Source of the DNA: Acidobacteriota bacterium
GTDB taxonomy: Bacteria > Acidobacteriota > Holophagae > Holophagales > Holophagaceae
Length of the DNA: 52,486 nucleotides
Direction of reading: 5' to 3'
Assembly: GCA_016195985.1 (NCBI GenBank)
Contig: JACPYP010000010.1
Coordinates: 1 to 52,486 of the forward strand
Shown: positions 33,331-42,469 of the stretch, piece by piece
Layout: each line of letters starts with the position of its first letter
Numbering within the stretch: position 1 is the stretch's first letter
Notes under the pieces: model-generated
Seen by the model: the letters and a program-made list of their open reading frames with translations, nothing else
Databases searched by the model: none
Told to the model about the DNA's origin: nothing
Program-made: the position numbers and the translations under genes

Positions 33331-34179
33331 GTGGGCAAGGTCGAGCCTGAATTGCTGAGCATTGGAGACATCTGCTCGGAGACGGGCTTGTCCCCTGACC
33401 TGGTGCGGGTTTGGGAGCGCCGCTACGGCTTTCCGGTGCCCGTTCGGCTGCCATCCGGCCACCGGCGCTACCTCCGGGAGGATCTCCACCGGCTCCGCCT
33501 CATGGCGGAGGCCGTGGCGCAGGGGCACCGGCCCTCGGTGGTGGCCCGGTCCGGCGAGGCCGCGCTGAAGCGCCTGCTGATGCCCCATGAGAATCCGCAG
33601 GTGGAGGCCCTCTTCCTGGCCGTCCAGACCATGGACACGGACCGCATCCGCCGCCTGCTCGGCGAAGCGCTGGAGCAGTTGGGCTGGAAACCCTTCCTCC
33701 AGCGGGTGGTCCCGCTGCTTCTGGACCGGGTGGGCCTGGCCTGGGCCGAAGGCAGCATCGGGATCCACCATGAGCATCTTGTCACCGAGGTGCTGGAGGA
33801 TTTCCTCCGCCAGCTGCGGCTGGAGTGCCACACGGACCCCGGCCGGGGGCGCGTGCTGCTGTGCACCCTCCCCGGAGAGCGCCACCGCCTGGGCCTGCTG
33901 CTGGCAGCTCTGGCCTACGCCTCCCAGGGGGTGCGCACCGAATTGCTGGGCGTGGACCTGCCGGTGTCAAGCATTGCCCAGGCGGCGCGGGCGATGAAGG
34001 CAGACCGGGTTGCCGTGAGCCTTTCCATCCAGAGCGCCGGGGAACCCACCCGGAAACTGCTGCTGGATCTGCAGGAACGCCTGCCAGCGGGCTGCCGCCT
34101 GCTGGTGGGAGGGCAGGGGGCCATGCGCACCCGGAAGATCGTCGGAGTGGAACGGTTGGGCGGGCTGGAGGGGCTCTAG
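33331..34179 (+). CDS. CarH-like MerR regulator with B12-binding domain
   Basis: A MerR-type winged helix (residues 8-76; IGDICSETGLSPDLVRVWERR) is fused to a B12-binding domain. Two features define CarH/LitR photoreceptors. Trp138 and Glu148-His149 form the W-x9-EH motif of the helical bundle, and E183-x-H185-x-x-G188 supplies the lower axial His for cobalamin. In known CarH proteins, adenosylcobalamin drives tetramer formation and DNA binding in the dark, and light breaks the complex. This protein is therefore probably a light-responsive repressor. The start is GTG 33331 behind GGGGGA. No carotenoid genes are near, so the target is unknown. Its stop overlaps the convergent DUF1275 stop. Confidence 0.88.
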   Translation: MGKVEPELLSIGDICSETGLSPDLVRVWERRYGFPVPVRLPSGHRRYLREDLHRLRLMAEAVAQGHRPSVVARSGEAALKRLLMPHENPQVEALFLAVQTMDTDRIRRLLGEALEQLGWKPFLQRVVPLLLDRVGLAWAEGSIGIHHEHLVTEVLEDFLRQLRLECHTDPGRGRVLLCTLPGERHRLGLLLAALAYASQGVRTELLGVDLPVSSIAQAARAMKADRVAVSLSIQSAGEPTRKLLLDLQERLPAGCRLLVGGQGAMRTRKIVGVERLGGLEGL

Positions 34180-35078
34180 CCTGGAAGGTCCGCGCCCCAC
34201 TGCTTGCGGATCCGCTTCAGCAGCAGGCGCAGCTCCAGCAGCAGGGGCCTGGCCGCCAGGAAACACAGGAAGGCCGCCAAGGGCACGGTCACCTTGAAGC
34301 CGATGTGGCGGAAACCCAGCGCGCCCACGATGCCGCCGCCAAGGAACGAGGCCAGGATCAGCAGGAGCAGGGTGAGCTTCTGGCGGTTGGCGACGATGCG
34401 TTCCCGCCCGTGCCGGTTGTGGAGGTTCACATAGGTGAGGCGGCTCAGTTCGATGCCGATGTCGGTGACCGTGCCGGTGAGATGGGTCGTGCGCACGGCC
34501 GCGCCTGAGATGATGGACGTCACCGCGTTGTGCAGGCCCATGATGAAGCAGAGCAGCATGACGGTGATGGGCAGGGTGAACTTGATCTCCTGCTGCAGGC
34601 GATTGCCCATGAAGCCGAAGATCAGCATCAGCACCGCCTCAAGGGCCAGGGTCAGCGCGTAGCGGCTGCGCATGCGGTGGCGCTGGCCGAAGCTGATGAG
34701 GGTGGTGCAGACGAAGGCGCCTCCCAGGAAGCACACCATCATGGCCAGAGCCGCCAGGGCTGTGTTGAGGTCGCCGTCGGCCAGCTCGTCGGCCATGGAG
34801 GACACCACGCCGGTCATGTGGGAGGTGTAGTGGCTCACGGCCAGGAATCCGCCCGCGTTCACCGCTCCGGCCACGAAGGCCATGGCCCAGGCCAGCTGCC
34901 GGTTGAGCGTTTCCGAGCGGAACGCGCCCTCCCGCACCAGCAGCTTCTCCTGGATGGGCAGGGTGGCCAGGGCCGATTCCACCGCGGCCTGCAACTGATG
35001 GCCGTCCAGGCGGTTCCTGAGCAGCCGCCGGAGGTAGCGGGCCACGATGAGCTGGATGGTGCGGGGAATGCGGCGCAT
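34176..35078 (-). CDS. DUF1275 (YoaK-like) membrane protein
   Basis: A 300-residue protein with a cytosolic basic N-terminus of about 70 residues followed by six hydrophobic segments. The block AFVAGAVNAGGFLAVSHYTSHMTG is read here as AGAVNAGGFLAV plus SHYTSHMTG. Together with the later GLHNAVTSIISGAAVRTTHLTGTVTDIG region, it is diagnostic of DUF1275. The family is thought to be membrane transport or sensor proteins of unknown substrate. The extended N-terminus is longer than in many members. It converges with the B12 regulator; the stop codons overlap by four bases. Confidence 0.88.
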   Translation of the reverse strand: MRRIPRTIQLIVARYLRRLLRNRLDGHQLQAAVESALATLPIQEKLLVREGAFRSETLNRQLAWAMAFVAGAVNAGGFLAVSHYTSHMTGVVSSMADELADGDLNTALAALAMMVCFLGGAFVCTTLISFGQRHRMRSRYALTLALEAVLMLIFGFMGNRLQQEIKFTLPITVMLLCFIMGLHNAVTSIISGAAVRTTHLTGTVTDIGIELSRLTYVNLHNRHGRERIVANRQKLTLLLLILASFLGGGIVGALGFRHIGFKVTVPLAAFLCFLAARPLLLELRLLLKRIRKQWGADLPG

Positions 35079-35207
35079 GAAAACGGCTTTCCAATCCAGT
35101 CTACGGCAGGGCCTCTGAGGCCCGGGTCATAAGGCGGCCACTTCACCATCTGTCAAGGCCGGGAGGTTGGGACCGTGTCCTCATGGGGAGATCGGTACAC
35201 TGGCGCC

Positions 35208-36215
35208 ATGCGACGCATTCTGCTTCTCCACACCGGCGGAACCCTGGGTATGGCTCCCAGCGGCGATCCCGCGGCCCTGGCGCCGGGGCGCTTCCTGGAC
35301 CACTTGCAGGAGCAGGTTCCGGAACTGGGGCGGATGGCGGAACTGTCGGTGGAGGTGCCCTTCAATCAGGATTCCGCTTGCGTCGAGCCCTCCCACGTCC
35401 AGCTCCTGGCCCGGCGCATCCGCGAAGCCGCCGCCCGTTTCGACGGCTTCGTGATCATCCACGGCACCGACACCATGGCCTTCACGGCTTCCGTGCTGGG
35501 CTTCCTGCTGGCGGATCTGGGCAAGCCCGTGGTGATCACCGGAAGCCAGCGGCCCCTGGCCTTCGTCCGCAGCGACGCCCGGAGCAATCTGGTCAATGCC
35601 ATCGATCTGGCCTGCCGGGCCATTCCGGAAATCGGCATCTGCTTCGGCACCCATTGGCTGCGCGGCGTGGCTTCAGACAAGCAGAGCGTCCACCAGTTCG
35701 AGGCCTTCCACAGCCCCAACCTCCCGCCCCTGGCCGAAATCGGCGCCGAAATCCGCCTGCACGGCGATGCGGGCCAATTCCTTTGCCAGGTGCCCGCGGG
35801 GTTGGGCGAGGTGCTCGACCTCGCGATCTGCACCATGACCCCGCATCCCGGCATGGTCTGGTTCCCTGTGCCCGCGGGCGCGAAGGCCGTGCTCATCCAG
35901 GCCTTCGGTGCAGGCACTCTGCCCATGGAGCGCCCGGATCTGAAAGCCTTCCTGGAGGACTGCCGCCAGCGCCAGCTGCCGGTGGTGGTGACCTCCCAGT
36001 GCCCCTTCGGGGGCGTGGATCTCTCAGCCTACGAGATGGGGCGGAAGATCGAAGCCACGGGCGCCATCTCCGGCGGCCTCCACACCCGTTGGGCGGCCTT
36101 GGCGAAGCTGGGCCTCGTGCTGGGCGCCTGTGGCGGCATCAAGGAAGCCCGAGCCGCCTTCGCGGCCTCATGGGCCGGCGAGCCCATGCCTGGATCGGCC
36201 TGGCCGCAAGCCTGA
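35208..36215 (+). CDS. type I L-asparaginase
   Basis: The 335-residue enzyme hydrolyses asparagine to aspartate and ammonia. Both catalytic Thr regions are visible: ILLLHTGGTLG at the N-terminus and HGTDTMAFTAS near residue 85. The following GSQRPLAFVRSDARSNLVNA contains the Ser/Asp/Lys-type network in slightly modified form. There is no signal peptide, so it is the cytosolic type I form. I start at ATG 35208 because the enzyme normally begins two or three residues before the first strand; a GTG at 35175 would add 11 residues. Confidence 0.9.
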   Translation: MRRILLLHTGGTLGMAPSGDPAALAPGRFLDHLQEQVPELGRMAELSVEVPFNQDSACVEPSHVQLLARRIREAAARFDGFVIIHGTDTMAFTASVLGFLLADLGKPVVITGSQRPLAFVRSDARSNLVNAIDLACRAIPEIGICFGTHWLRGVASDKQSVHQFEAFHSPNLPPLAEIGAEIRLHGDAGQFLCQVPAGLGEVLDLAICTMTPHPGMVWFPVPAGAKAVLIQAFGAGTLPMERPDLKAFLEDCRQRQLPVVVTSQCPFGGVDLSAYEMGRKIEATGAISGGLHTRWAALAKLGLVLGACGGIKEARAAFAASWAGEPMPGSAWPQA

Positions 36216-36516
36216 GGTTGCGAGGCAGGGTTGGGGGTCCGCAAGTTCGCCCCAGATATTGCTTACCTTATGGTCTCAAAAAAACTCTTACTTGTCGTAT
36301 TTTTCAAACAAGACTCGATGATTTGCCTGTCGGTCATTCGCCATGTTGTGATTATAAGCACGCAATGTGCGGTGATTCTTGAAAAGGTTCAAACTGGAAT
36401 GACACTTTTTTTAGAAAAATGATGAGGACCTGGGCATAATCTTCGGACCTCAACATTCGAGGGATTCAAGCAGCTCCCCCAGCTCCCCCAACATCCCCAA
36501 TAGGAGGAATGTCCAA
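36216..36516. other. AT-rich intergenic promoter region of the outer-membrane operon
   Basis: About 300 bases with no gene and the most AT-rich non-coding DNA in this half of the window. It contains a TTGAA-AAGG-TTCAA inverted repeat (36379-36392), several possible -10 hexamers and a GGAGG ribosome binding site just before 36517. It probably controls the barrel-TonB-barrel genes. Confidence 0.55.
36411..36440 (+). promoter_or_regulatory. possible promoter of outer-membrane operon
   Basis: TTAGAA (36411-36416), an 18-base spacer and CATAAT (36435-36440) lie 77 bases before the first start codon. This is the best-spaced candidate in the AT-rich region. Confidence 0.35.
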
Positions 36517-37242
36517 ATGAAAGTCAGCCTCAAGCACACCGCTTTGCTCGCCTTGATGGCAGCAGGATTGCCGTTGGGCCTCCAGGCCCAGGAACTCCAC
36601 TACGGAGTGAAATTTGGTGGCGGCGCTGTGGTGGGCGCCATCGGCGCCCAGGCTTCCCGCGCCACGATGAACGCCGCGTTCATCGCCGAGTACGCCCTCG
36701 GCAAGGACAAGGAAGTCTTCGGTGAAGTGAACTACCGCGTGTTCCGCTCCGTGGACCGCGATGTCACCCCCGTCGGGCAGCTCGGCTATACCCCCACGAA
36801 CACCACGGGCCTGATCTATGCCGCCACTTCGGTGGACATCCGCAAGGACAACCTTGAGGGCTATTCGCTGAGCGCCGGCTACCGCCAGCAGATTGCCGGT
36901 TCCATCTTCTGGTGGCAGGCTGGCCTCTCCCTCAACAACATGAACTCCCAGCAGGAAGTCACGGGCCAGCTGGTGCCCGGCGTGGCCTTGCCGAGCGGCG
37001 TCACCAACGCCAACCATGAGGGCCTCAACTACACCCCCGGCAAGACCTCCCTGCGCCCCGGCCTCTTCATTGGCGCCCAGGCCAAGATCTCCCCGAACTT
37101 CTTCGTGGAGACGAATCTGAACGGTCTGGGCTACCAGTGGGTGAACTACGTGCCCCACGCCTACACGGGCCAGGCTTCCTATGTCGAGACGACCAATAAG
37201 TTCAAGGTCTCGCTCGATGTCAACGTCGGATTCCGCTTCTAG
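36517..37242 (+). CDS. outer-membrane beta-barrel protein
   Basis: A 241-residue protein with a signal peptide (LLALMAAGLPLGLQAQ). The mature domain alternates hydrophobic and polar residues in strands that end with an aromatic, finishing with VSLDVNVGFRF. The C-terminal Phe and short turns are typical of small OMP barrels (eight or ten strands). It is the first of three consecutive exported envelope genes; the TonB receptor starts about 40 bases downstream. It may assist the receptor or bind the same ligand, but nothing in the sequence names that ligand. Confidence 0.82.
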   Translation: MKVSLKHTALLALMAAGLPLGLQAQELHYGVKFGGGAVVGAIGAQASRATMNAAFIAEYALGKDKEVFGEVNYRVFRSVDRDVTPVGQLGYTPTNTTGLIYAATSVDIRKDNLEGYSLSAGYRQQIAGSIFWWQAGLSLNNMNSQQEVTGQLVPGVALPSGVTNANHEGLNYTPGKTSLRPGLFIGAQAKISPNFFVETNLNGLGYQWVNYVPHAYTGQASYVETTNKFKVSLDVNVGFRF

Positions 37243-37286
37243 CCGCACCCCATCCCCACATTTCCGGTTTATTTGGAGGTATGAAT

Positions 37287-40200
37287 ATGAAAACGCTACA
37301 GCGGCTGACAGCGCTGGGTGCGGTGCTGGTTGGCACTTCGCTCATGGCGCAGGAAAGCGTCGGCACGATCGTCGGCATTGTTCGGGATGCCAAGGGGAAC
37401 CCCGTCGCCGGTGCACGCCTTGATCTGACGGGCCCGAAGCTCATCGGCCAGCGCGGAACCAGCACCAACGAAAAGGGCGAGTACCGCCTTCCCCTGGTGC
37501 TGCCCGGCGAGTATTTCCTGTCTGTCCGCAAGGACGGCTTCATCGGCTCCAAGGGGGAGATTCGCGTGGGCGCGGGCCAGACGCTGCGCCAAGAATTCGA
37601 GATCAAGGCCATCACCACCGCCGCCGCCGAAGTTGAAGTGGTGGCCACCGCCGCCGCCGCCGTGGACAAGACGGAGACCAAGACGGCCACCAACATCACG
37701 GCCGATGCCCTCCAGACTTTGCCTGCGGCGTCACTCAATTCCTATGGAGCGCTTCAGCTTGCTCCTGGTGTGGTCGGCAGCACGGGCTATCCCGTGGTGC
37801 GCGGCGGCGTGACCGGACAGACCCAGTTCACCGTGAACGGCATCAGCGTCCGCGACAGCGTGGTGCGCCAGGGGCGCCAGTCCGAAGTGGTGATCGACGA
37901 TCTCATCGAAGACATCACTGTCATTCAGAGCCCCATGAATGCCAAGTACGGCAATGCCTCCGGCGGCATCGTCAACGCCGTGACCAAGACCGGCGGCAAT
38001 GAGTTCGGTGGAAGCCTCCGTGTGAAGCTCTACAAGGGCTCCTGGTCCAGCTTGTACGGTCCTGTGACTGGGCGCGATGGATCCAGCTGGCTGTCGAACC
38101 GGTCGGCGCAGTCCGACGATTTGGGTAAGACCTACGAGTTCACCATCACTGGTCCCATCATCAAGGACGTGCTGACTTTCACTTATGCGGGCCGCATCAA
38201 CCCGGTGAATTTCCCGACCGCCACGAGCATCAATATCGTGGACAATGGGCGCAACTTCCTGCCCGTGTTCTCGGGGATTGGCGCTGCGACACCCACCGCT
38301 TGGACCTATGGTGCCTCCGCCGGTAATCCCGCGACTGGCACTGGCCCGCAGAAGACCGCCACCAACCAGTACAAGCTGTTCTGGCAAGCCGCTCAGGGCC
38401 ACCAGGTCGAGGTGTTCTACACCGACGACAAGCTCGGTCCGTACTTCGACACCCAGTACAGCAACCTGGATCAGGCCAATCAGGCTCTGGCGGCCTCCAA
38501 CCAGACCTCAAAGCGGCCCTTCTACGGCATCAACTACCGTGGAATCGTGGGCTCCAACAGCGTCGTGGACGTGAAATACGGCAAGAAGCGGTCGGAAGTC
38601 ATGTTCTCTTCCGGTCCGTTGGATCCCGTGAACGTCCGTGTGTGGACCAATGCTGCCACGACCTTCTTTGGCACCACCGGCACCCCTGGCACCTACCTGA
38701 CCAATGGTGATCCCTACCGGGCTACCGCCGAGATTCGGCAGGCTGAGACCGCCAACGCGAACTACAACTGGTTCAATGGTGCGCACAACATCGATGTCGG
38801 TGTTGAGATGCTGAAGGAAACCTCCTTCCTGCCTGAGGCAAGTGGCGTTGGCCGCCGAGTCTTCTACATGCCTGGCCGCGCGCTGAATGGCAACTATGTG
38901 GTCTACAACTACGTGGGCTCCACGGCCCAGACCATGGCTTCGGCCACCCTGCGCAATGGCGCGGGTTACATTCCGGAAATGCGCACGTATCAGGACGGCG
39001 GCACCGGTGATGTGAACAACTACGACACCACCCAGTCCATCTATGTGAACGACCTCTGGACAATCAACAACCAGTGGAGCCTCATGGGCGGTCTCCGCTT
39101 CGACCGCTGGGAAGACAAGGACCGTGCGGGCGTCAACATCAAGTCCAACGCCGTTTCTCCGCGCGTGGAACTCAAGTACGACATCCAGGGCAACAACCAG
39201 CACCTGATGAACTTCTCCTATGCGGAATTCCGCGGCACCATCGGCCAGGGCAACCTGGGCGGCCTCTTTGCCCACCGCCCTGGCAACCAGGTGGCGCGCC
39301 GTTTCTGGAACGCGGGCAGCACCACGCCCGCGGCCACGGCCACCCTGGCGGACATCACCAATCCCGCCAACTACGGCTACGTCTACACGGTGCAGGACAA
39401 CGATGCGCTCTACACCGTCAACCGTGGCCTCAAGCCTGAGGCCAGGCACGAGTTCCAGCTGGGCTACCGCCGCGCCTTCAGTGGGGGCGGCTTCTTCCGG
39501 GCCACCGCCGTTTACGCCTGGTTCACGGAACTCTGGTATCGCACCGCTTTCGATGCCGTCGTGAACATTCCCGATTTCACCGGGCAGGCCGCCGTTCAGC
39601 CCACGGGCTACCTCAGCAAGCTGGACAACGATCCCCAGGGCAAGCGCCGCTTCCGCAGCCTGGAAACCGAGTGGCAGTACCCCGTCGTGAAGGGTGCGAC
39701 GGCCTCTTTGGATTTCGGTGGCAACTGGACCTTCAGCCGCCTCTACTCCACGGAGACCTGGCGTGAAGGCAACGTGGCCAGCTCCACGGCCCGCTTCATC
39801 GACAAGTACAATGCCTTTGGCGTTCCCCAGGACTCCTACAACCCCTACGGACCCCTGGAAGGCCTCAGCACCGCCAACGCCGTGAAGGCTTGGCTGACGG
39901 CCACCATCCTGTCCAAGCGGGGCGTCAAGAGCGAGGTCAGCCTGCTGGGCACCTACACCAGCGGCGTTCCTTACAGCCTCTCCATGACGCAGGCGCTGCC
40001 GACGGGCTTCTTCACCAGCGGAGCGACGGGCCTTCCGACGACCATGCCTGAGTACCTGAACGGTCGCGGCCACTTCAGCAACCCTGATTTCTTCCAGTGC
40101 GATCTGCAGTGGAACATCACGGTGCCCCTGAAGGGCAAGCTTCAGTTCTTCACCTACGTGAGCATGTTCAACATCTTCAACACGATCATGCCCAACTACA

Positions 40201-40367
40201 CGACTTCCGGTCCGGCCAACGGCATCTACCGGGATTCTTCAAGCACCATCCAGACCTACCCGAACGCCAACCCCACCCTGCAGGTGGGAACACCCGCCGG
40301 CTTCGGTCTTGCCAACAACCTGAGCGGCCGCCGGTCCTTCACCGTCGACATGGGTCTCAAGTTCTAA
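37287..40367 (+). CDS. TonB-dependent receptor with carboxypeptidase-regulatory-like domain
   Basis: The protein has about 1026 residues. After a signal peptide (LTALGAVLVGTSLMAQ) comes a CarboxypepD_reg-like domain (VGTIVGIVRDAKGNPVAGARLDL...TNEKGEYRLP). A plug domain follows (GVTGQTQFTVNGISVRD...NAKYGNASGGIVNAVTKTGGNEFGG). The remainder is a 22-strand-type barrel ending in LSGRRSFTVDMGLKF with a terminal Phe. This architecture is common for Oar-like receptors in Acidobacteria and Myxobacteria; the ligand is unknown. I place the start at ATG 37287, seven bases after GGAGG, rather than the ATG at 37281 that abuts it. No clear TonB box was seen. Confidence 0.93.
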   Translation: MKTLQRLTALGAVLVGTSLMAQESVGTIVGIVRDAKGNPVAGARLDLTGPKLIGQRGTSTNEKGEYRLPLVLPGEYFLSVRKDGFIGSKGEIRVGAGQTLRQEFEIKAITTAAAEVEVVATAAAAVDKTETKTATNITADALQTLPAASLNSYGALQLAPGVVGSTGYPVVRGGVTGQTQFTVNGISVRDSVVRQGRQSEVVIDDLIEDITVIQSPMNAKYGNASGGIVNAVTKTGGNEFGGSLRVKLYKGSWSSLYGPVTGRDGSSWLSNRSAQSDDLGKTYEFTITGPIIKDVLTFTYAGRINPVNFPTATSINIVDNGRNFLPVFSGIGAATPTAWTYGASAGNPATGTGPQKTATNQYKLFWQAAQGHQVEVFYTDDKLGPYFDTQYSNLDQANQALAASNQTSKRPFYGINYRGIVGSNSVVDVKYGKKRSEVMFSSGPLDPVNVRVWTNAATTFFGTTGTPGTYLTNGDPYRATAEIRQAETANANYNWFNGAHNIDVGVEMLKETSFLPEASGVGRRVFYMPGRALNGNYVVYNYVGSTAQTMASATLRNGAGYIPEMRTYQDGGTGDVNNYDTTQSIYVNDLWTINNQWSLMGGLRFDRWEDKDRAGVNIKSNAVSPRVELKYDIQGNNQHLMNFSYAEFRGTIGQGNLGGLFAHRPGNQVARRFWNAGSTTPAATATLADITNPANYGYVYTVQDNDALYTVNRGLKPEARHEFQLGYRRAFSGGGFFRATAVYAWFTELWYRTAFDAVVNIPDFTGQAAVQPTGYLSKLDNDPQGKRRFRSLETEWQYPVVKGATASLDFGGNWTFSRLYSTETWREGNVASSTARFIDKYNAFGVPQDSYNPYGPLEGLSTANAVKAWLTATILSKRGVKSEVSLLGTYTSGVPYSLSMTQALPTGFFTSGATGLPTTMPEYLNGRGHFSNPDFFQCDLQWNITVPLKGKLQFFTYVSMFNIFNTIMPNYTTSGPANGIYRDSSSTIQTYPNANPTLQVGTPAGFGLANNLSGRRSFTVDMGLKF

Positions 40368-40398
40368 TCCAACCAGCTGAAATCCTTAGGAGGATGAT

Positions 40399-41010
40399 GT
40401 GAATATGAAACTCTCAGGATGCCTGCTGGCTGGCCTTGCGTCTGTCAGCGCCTTCGCCCAGGATGCGAGCGCCAAGCCGCTCTATTTCGGTGCGACCTAC
40501 GTCTTCAACGAAGGGGATCTCCGGAAGTTTGCCGGCGGCAAGGTCATGTCCTATGCCTTTGAAGCGGGATACGAGCTGGCCCCTCCCACTGATGTCATCG
40601 GTTCCCGGATCTATGCCCGTTACATGAGGACCTTCGGTGACCGGCGCACTGGAAGTGATTTCCCTGCTGGCGGCACGAAGCTGCATGTGGATGCCTGGAC
40701 CGGCGGCCTTGACCTCACTTTCGCCACCCCGGTCAAAGGTTTGATGCCCTACGCCGGCCTGAACGTGAATTTTTACGATGGAAGCAAGTCGGAAGCCTTC
40801 CAGGCGCCGAAGCTCTCCTTCGAGGATTCCAAACCCAAGTTCGGCATCCGGTTGGGCGTGGAGTATCAGATCAACGCCACCTGGTCGGCTTCGGTCGACT
40901 ACACGTTCACCGAATGGCGTTCCACCTCTAAGGAAGTCAGGGTCCAGGGCGTCAATCCTCTGAACCCGAGCTGGGTGGGCGTCAGCGCCCGCTACCACTT
41001 CGCCTACTAG
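40399..41010 (+). CDS. outer-membrane beta-barrel protein, second of the trio
   Basis: A 203-residue exported protein: signal peptide MKLSGCLLAGLASVSAFAQ, then amphipathic strands ending GVSARYHFAY, with an aromatic C-terminus suited to barrel assembly. The internal pattern (LYFGATYVFNEGDL...GVEYQINATWSASVDYTF) resembles OmpA-like or OmpW-like eight-strand barrels. Translation could begin at GTG 40399, five bases after AGGAGG, or at ATG 40405. It follows the receptor by 31 bases and ends ahead of a strong terminator, so the three genes form one transcription unit. Confidence 0.8.
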   Translation: MNMKLSGCLLAGLASVSAFAQDASAKPLYFGATYVFNEGDLRKFAGGKVMSYAFEAGYELAPPTDVIGSRIYARYMRTFGDRRTGSDFPAGGTKLHVDAWTGGLDLTFATPVKGLMPYAGLNVNFYDGSKSEAFQAPKLSFEDSKPKFGIRLGVEYQINATWSASVDYTFTEWRSTSKEVRVQGVNPLNPSWVGVSARYHFAY

Positions 41011-41024
41011 TCGAAGCTGGCTGT

Positions 41025-41065
41025 GCCAAGAGAAAGGGCCCACTTTGTGGGCCCTTTCTCTTGGC
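41025..41065 (+). terminator. terminator of outer-membrane operon
   Basis: A 19-bp perfect inverted repeat (GCCAAGAGAAAGGGCCCAC with its complement) surrounds a three-base loop, 14 bases after the stop codon. The repeat is symmetric, so it can also shield serS from upstream reading. Confidence 0.8.
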
Positions 41066-41118
41066 AGCGCTGCACGCCGCGCCTCCGCTAGAATGGAGGT
41101 TTCCGGGAAAACCACACC

Positions 41119-42384
41119 ATGCTTGACGCCAACCTTCTGCGCAACGACTTCGACGCTGTGGCGGCGCGCTTGTCCGAGCGGGGTTACGTGCTGGACCGGG
41201 TTGCCTACCAGGCTTTGGATCAACGGCGCCGCGCCGTCCTCCAAGAAGCGGAGGCGCTGAAGGCGGAGCGGAACCGGGTGAGCGACGAGGTGGGCCGTCT
41301 CAAGCGGGCCAAGGAGAACGCGGATCACCTCATCGCCCAGCAGCGGGAGGTGGGCGACAAGCTGAAGGCCCTGGAGGCGGCGGAGCGCGAGGTGGAAGGG
41401 GCCTTCAAGGACTTCCTGTCGGGCATCCCCAATCCACCTCACGCCAGCGTGCCCGCGGGCCGCGACGAGCACGCCAATGTCGAGACCAAGCGCTGGGGCC
41501 AGATCCCCGCCATCGTCGCGCCGAAGGATCACGTGGAGCTGGGCGCGTCTCTGGGCATTCTCGATCTGGACCGCGCCGCCAAACTCAGCGGCGCGCGCTT
41601 CGCGGTGCTGAGGGGCCAGGGCGCCAAGCTGGAGCGGGCCCTCGCGGCCCTCATGCTGGACCGCCAGACGGGGGCGGGCTACACCGAGGTCATCCCGCCC
41701 TACCTGGTGAACGCCGAGAGCATGTATGGCACGGGCCAGTTGCCCAAGTTCGAGCAGGATCTCTTCAAGACGCCCCATGGCGAAGGATCGCTGTACCTCA
41801 TTCCCACCGCCGAAGTGCCCGTCACCAACCTCTACCGGGACGAGATCCTGCCCGCTGAAGCCCTGCCCATGCGCCATTGCGCCTTCACCCCCTGCTTCCG
41901 CAGCGAGGCCGGCAGCTACGGCCGGGACACCAAGGGCATCATCCGCCAGCACCAATTCCACAAGGTGGAGCTGGTGACCTTCGCTTTGGCGGATCAGGCA
42001 GAGGCTGAGCTGGAGCGGCTCACCGCCGACGCGGAAGCCATCCTCGAAGCGCTGGAGCTGCCCTATCGCCGCGTGCTGCTCTGCACGGGGGACATGGGCT
42101 TCAGCAGCCAGAAGACCTACGATCTGGAGGTGTGGCTGCCTTCCCAGAACACCTACCGCGAAATCAGTTCCTGCAGCTGGTTCGGCGACTTCCAGGCGCG
42201 CCGCGCCAACATCCGCGCCAAGGGCAAGGAAGGCAAGCCTGCCTTCGTCCACACGCTGAATGGCAGCGGCCTGGCTGTGGGCCGCACCTGGGTGGCCATC
42301 CTGGAAAACCACCAGCAGCCCGACGGCAGCATCCGCGTGCCGGCGGCGCTGCAGCCCTACATGGGAGCCGACGCGATCCGCTGA
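41119..42384 (+). CDS. serS: seryl-tRNA synthetase
   Basis: This 421-residue class II synthetase charges tRNA-Ser. The N-terminal coiled-coil arm (residues about 30-105) is rich in Glu, Lys and Arg. Motif 2 contains CFRSEAGSYGRDTKGIIRQHQF; only its core FRSEAGSYGRDTKG needs citing. Motif 3 is GSGLAVGRTWVAILEN. The standard serine-binding TAEVPVTNLYRDEIL segment precedes motif 2. The start is ATG 41119. A strong terminator follows the gene, so it is transcribed alone. Confidence 0.97.
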   Translation: MLDANLLRNDFDAVAARLSERGYVLDRVAYQALDQRRRAVLQEAEALKAERNRVSDEVGRLKRAKENADHLIAQQREVGDKLKALEAAEREVEGAFKDFLSGIPNPPHASVPAGRDEHANVETKRWGQIPAIVAPKDHVELGASLGILDLDRAAKLSGARFAVLRGQGAKLERALAALMLDRQTGAGYTEVIPPYLVNAESMYGTGQLPKFEQDLFKTPHGEGSLYLIPTAEVPVTNLYRDEILPAEALPMRHCAFTPCFRSEAGSYGRDTKGIIRQHQFHKVELVTFALADQAEAELERLTADAEAILEALELPYRRVLLCTGDMGFSSQKTYDLEVWLPSQNTYREISSCSWFGDFQARRANIRAKGKEGKPAFVHTLNGSGLAVGRTWVAILENHQQPDGSIRVPAALQPYMGADAIR

Positions 42385-42407
42385 AGGAACCGCGGGCCCG
42401 CCCGGCC

Positions 42408-42441
42408 AAAGAAAGGAGCCCCGGCTGGGGCTCCTTTCTTT
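42408..42441. terminator. bidirectional terminator between serS and ppiD-like gene
   Basis: AAAGAAAGGAGCCCC pairs perfectly with GGGGCTCCTTTCTTT around GGCT. It lies between the convergent serS and PPIase genes; each strand ends in a T-rich arm. Confidence 0.85.
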
Positions 42442-42469
42442 GCTGCGCTTCGGGGCGCGGTGGGCGCTC

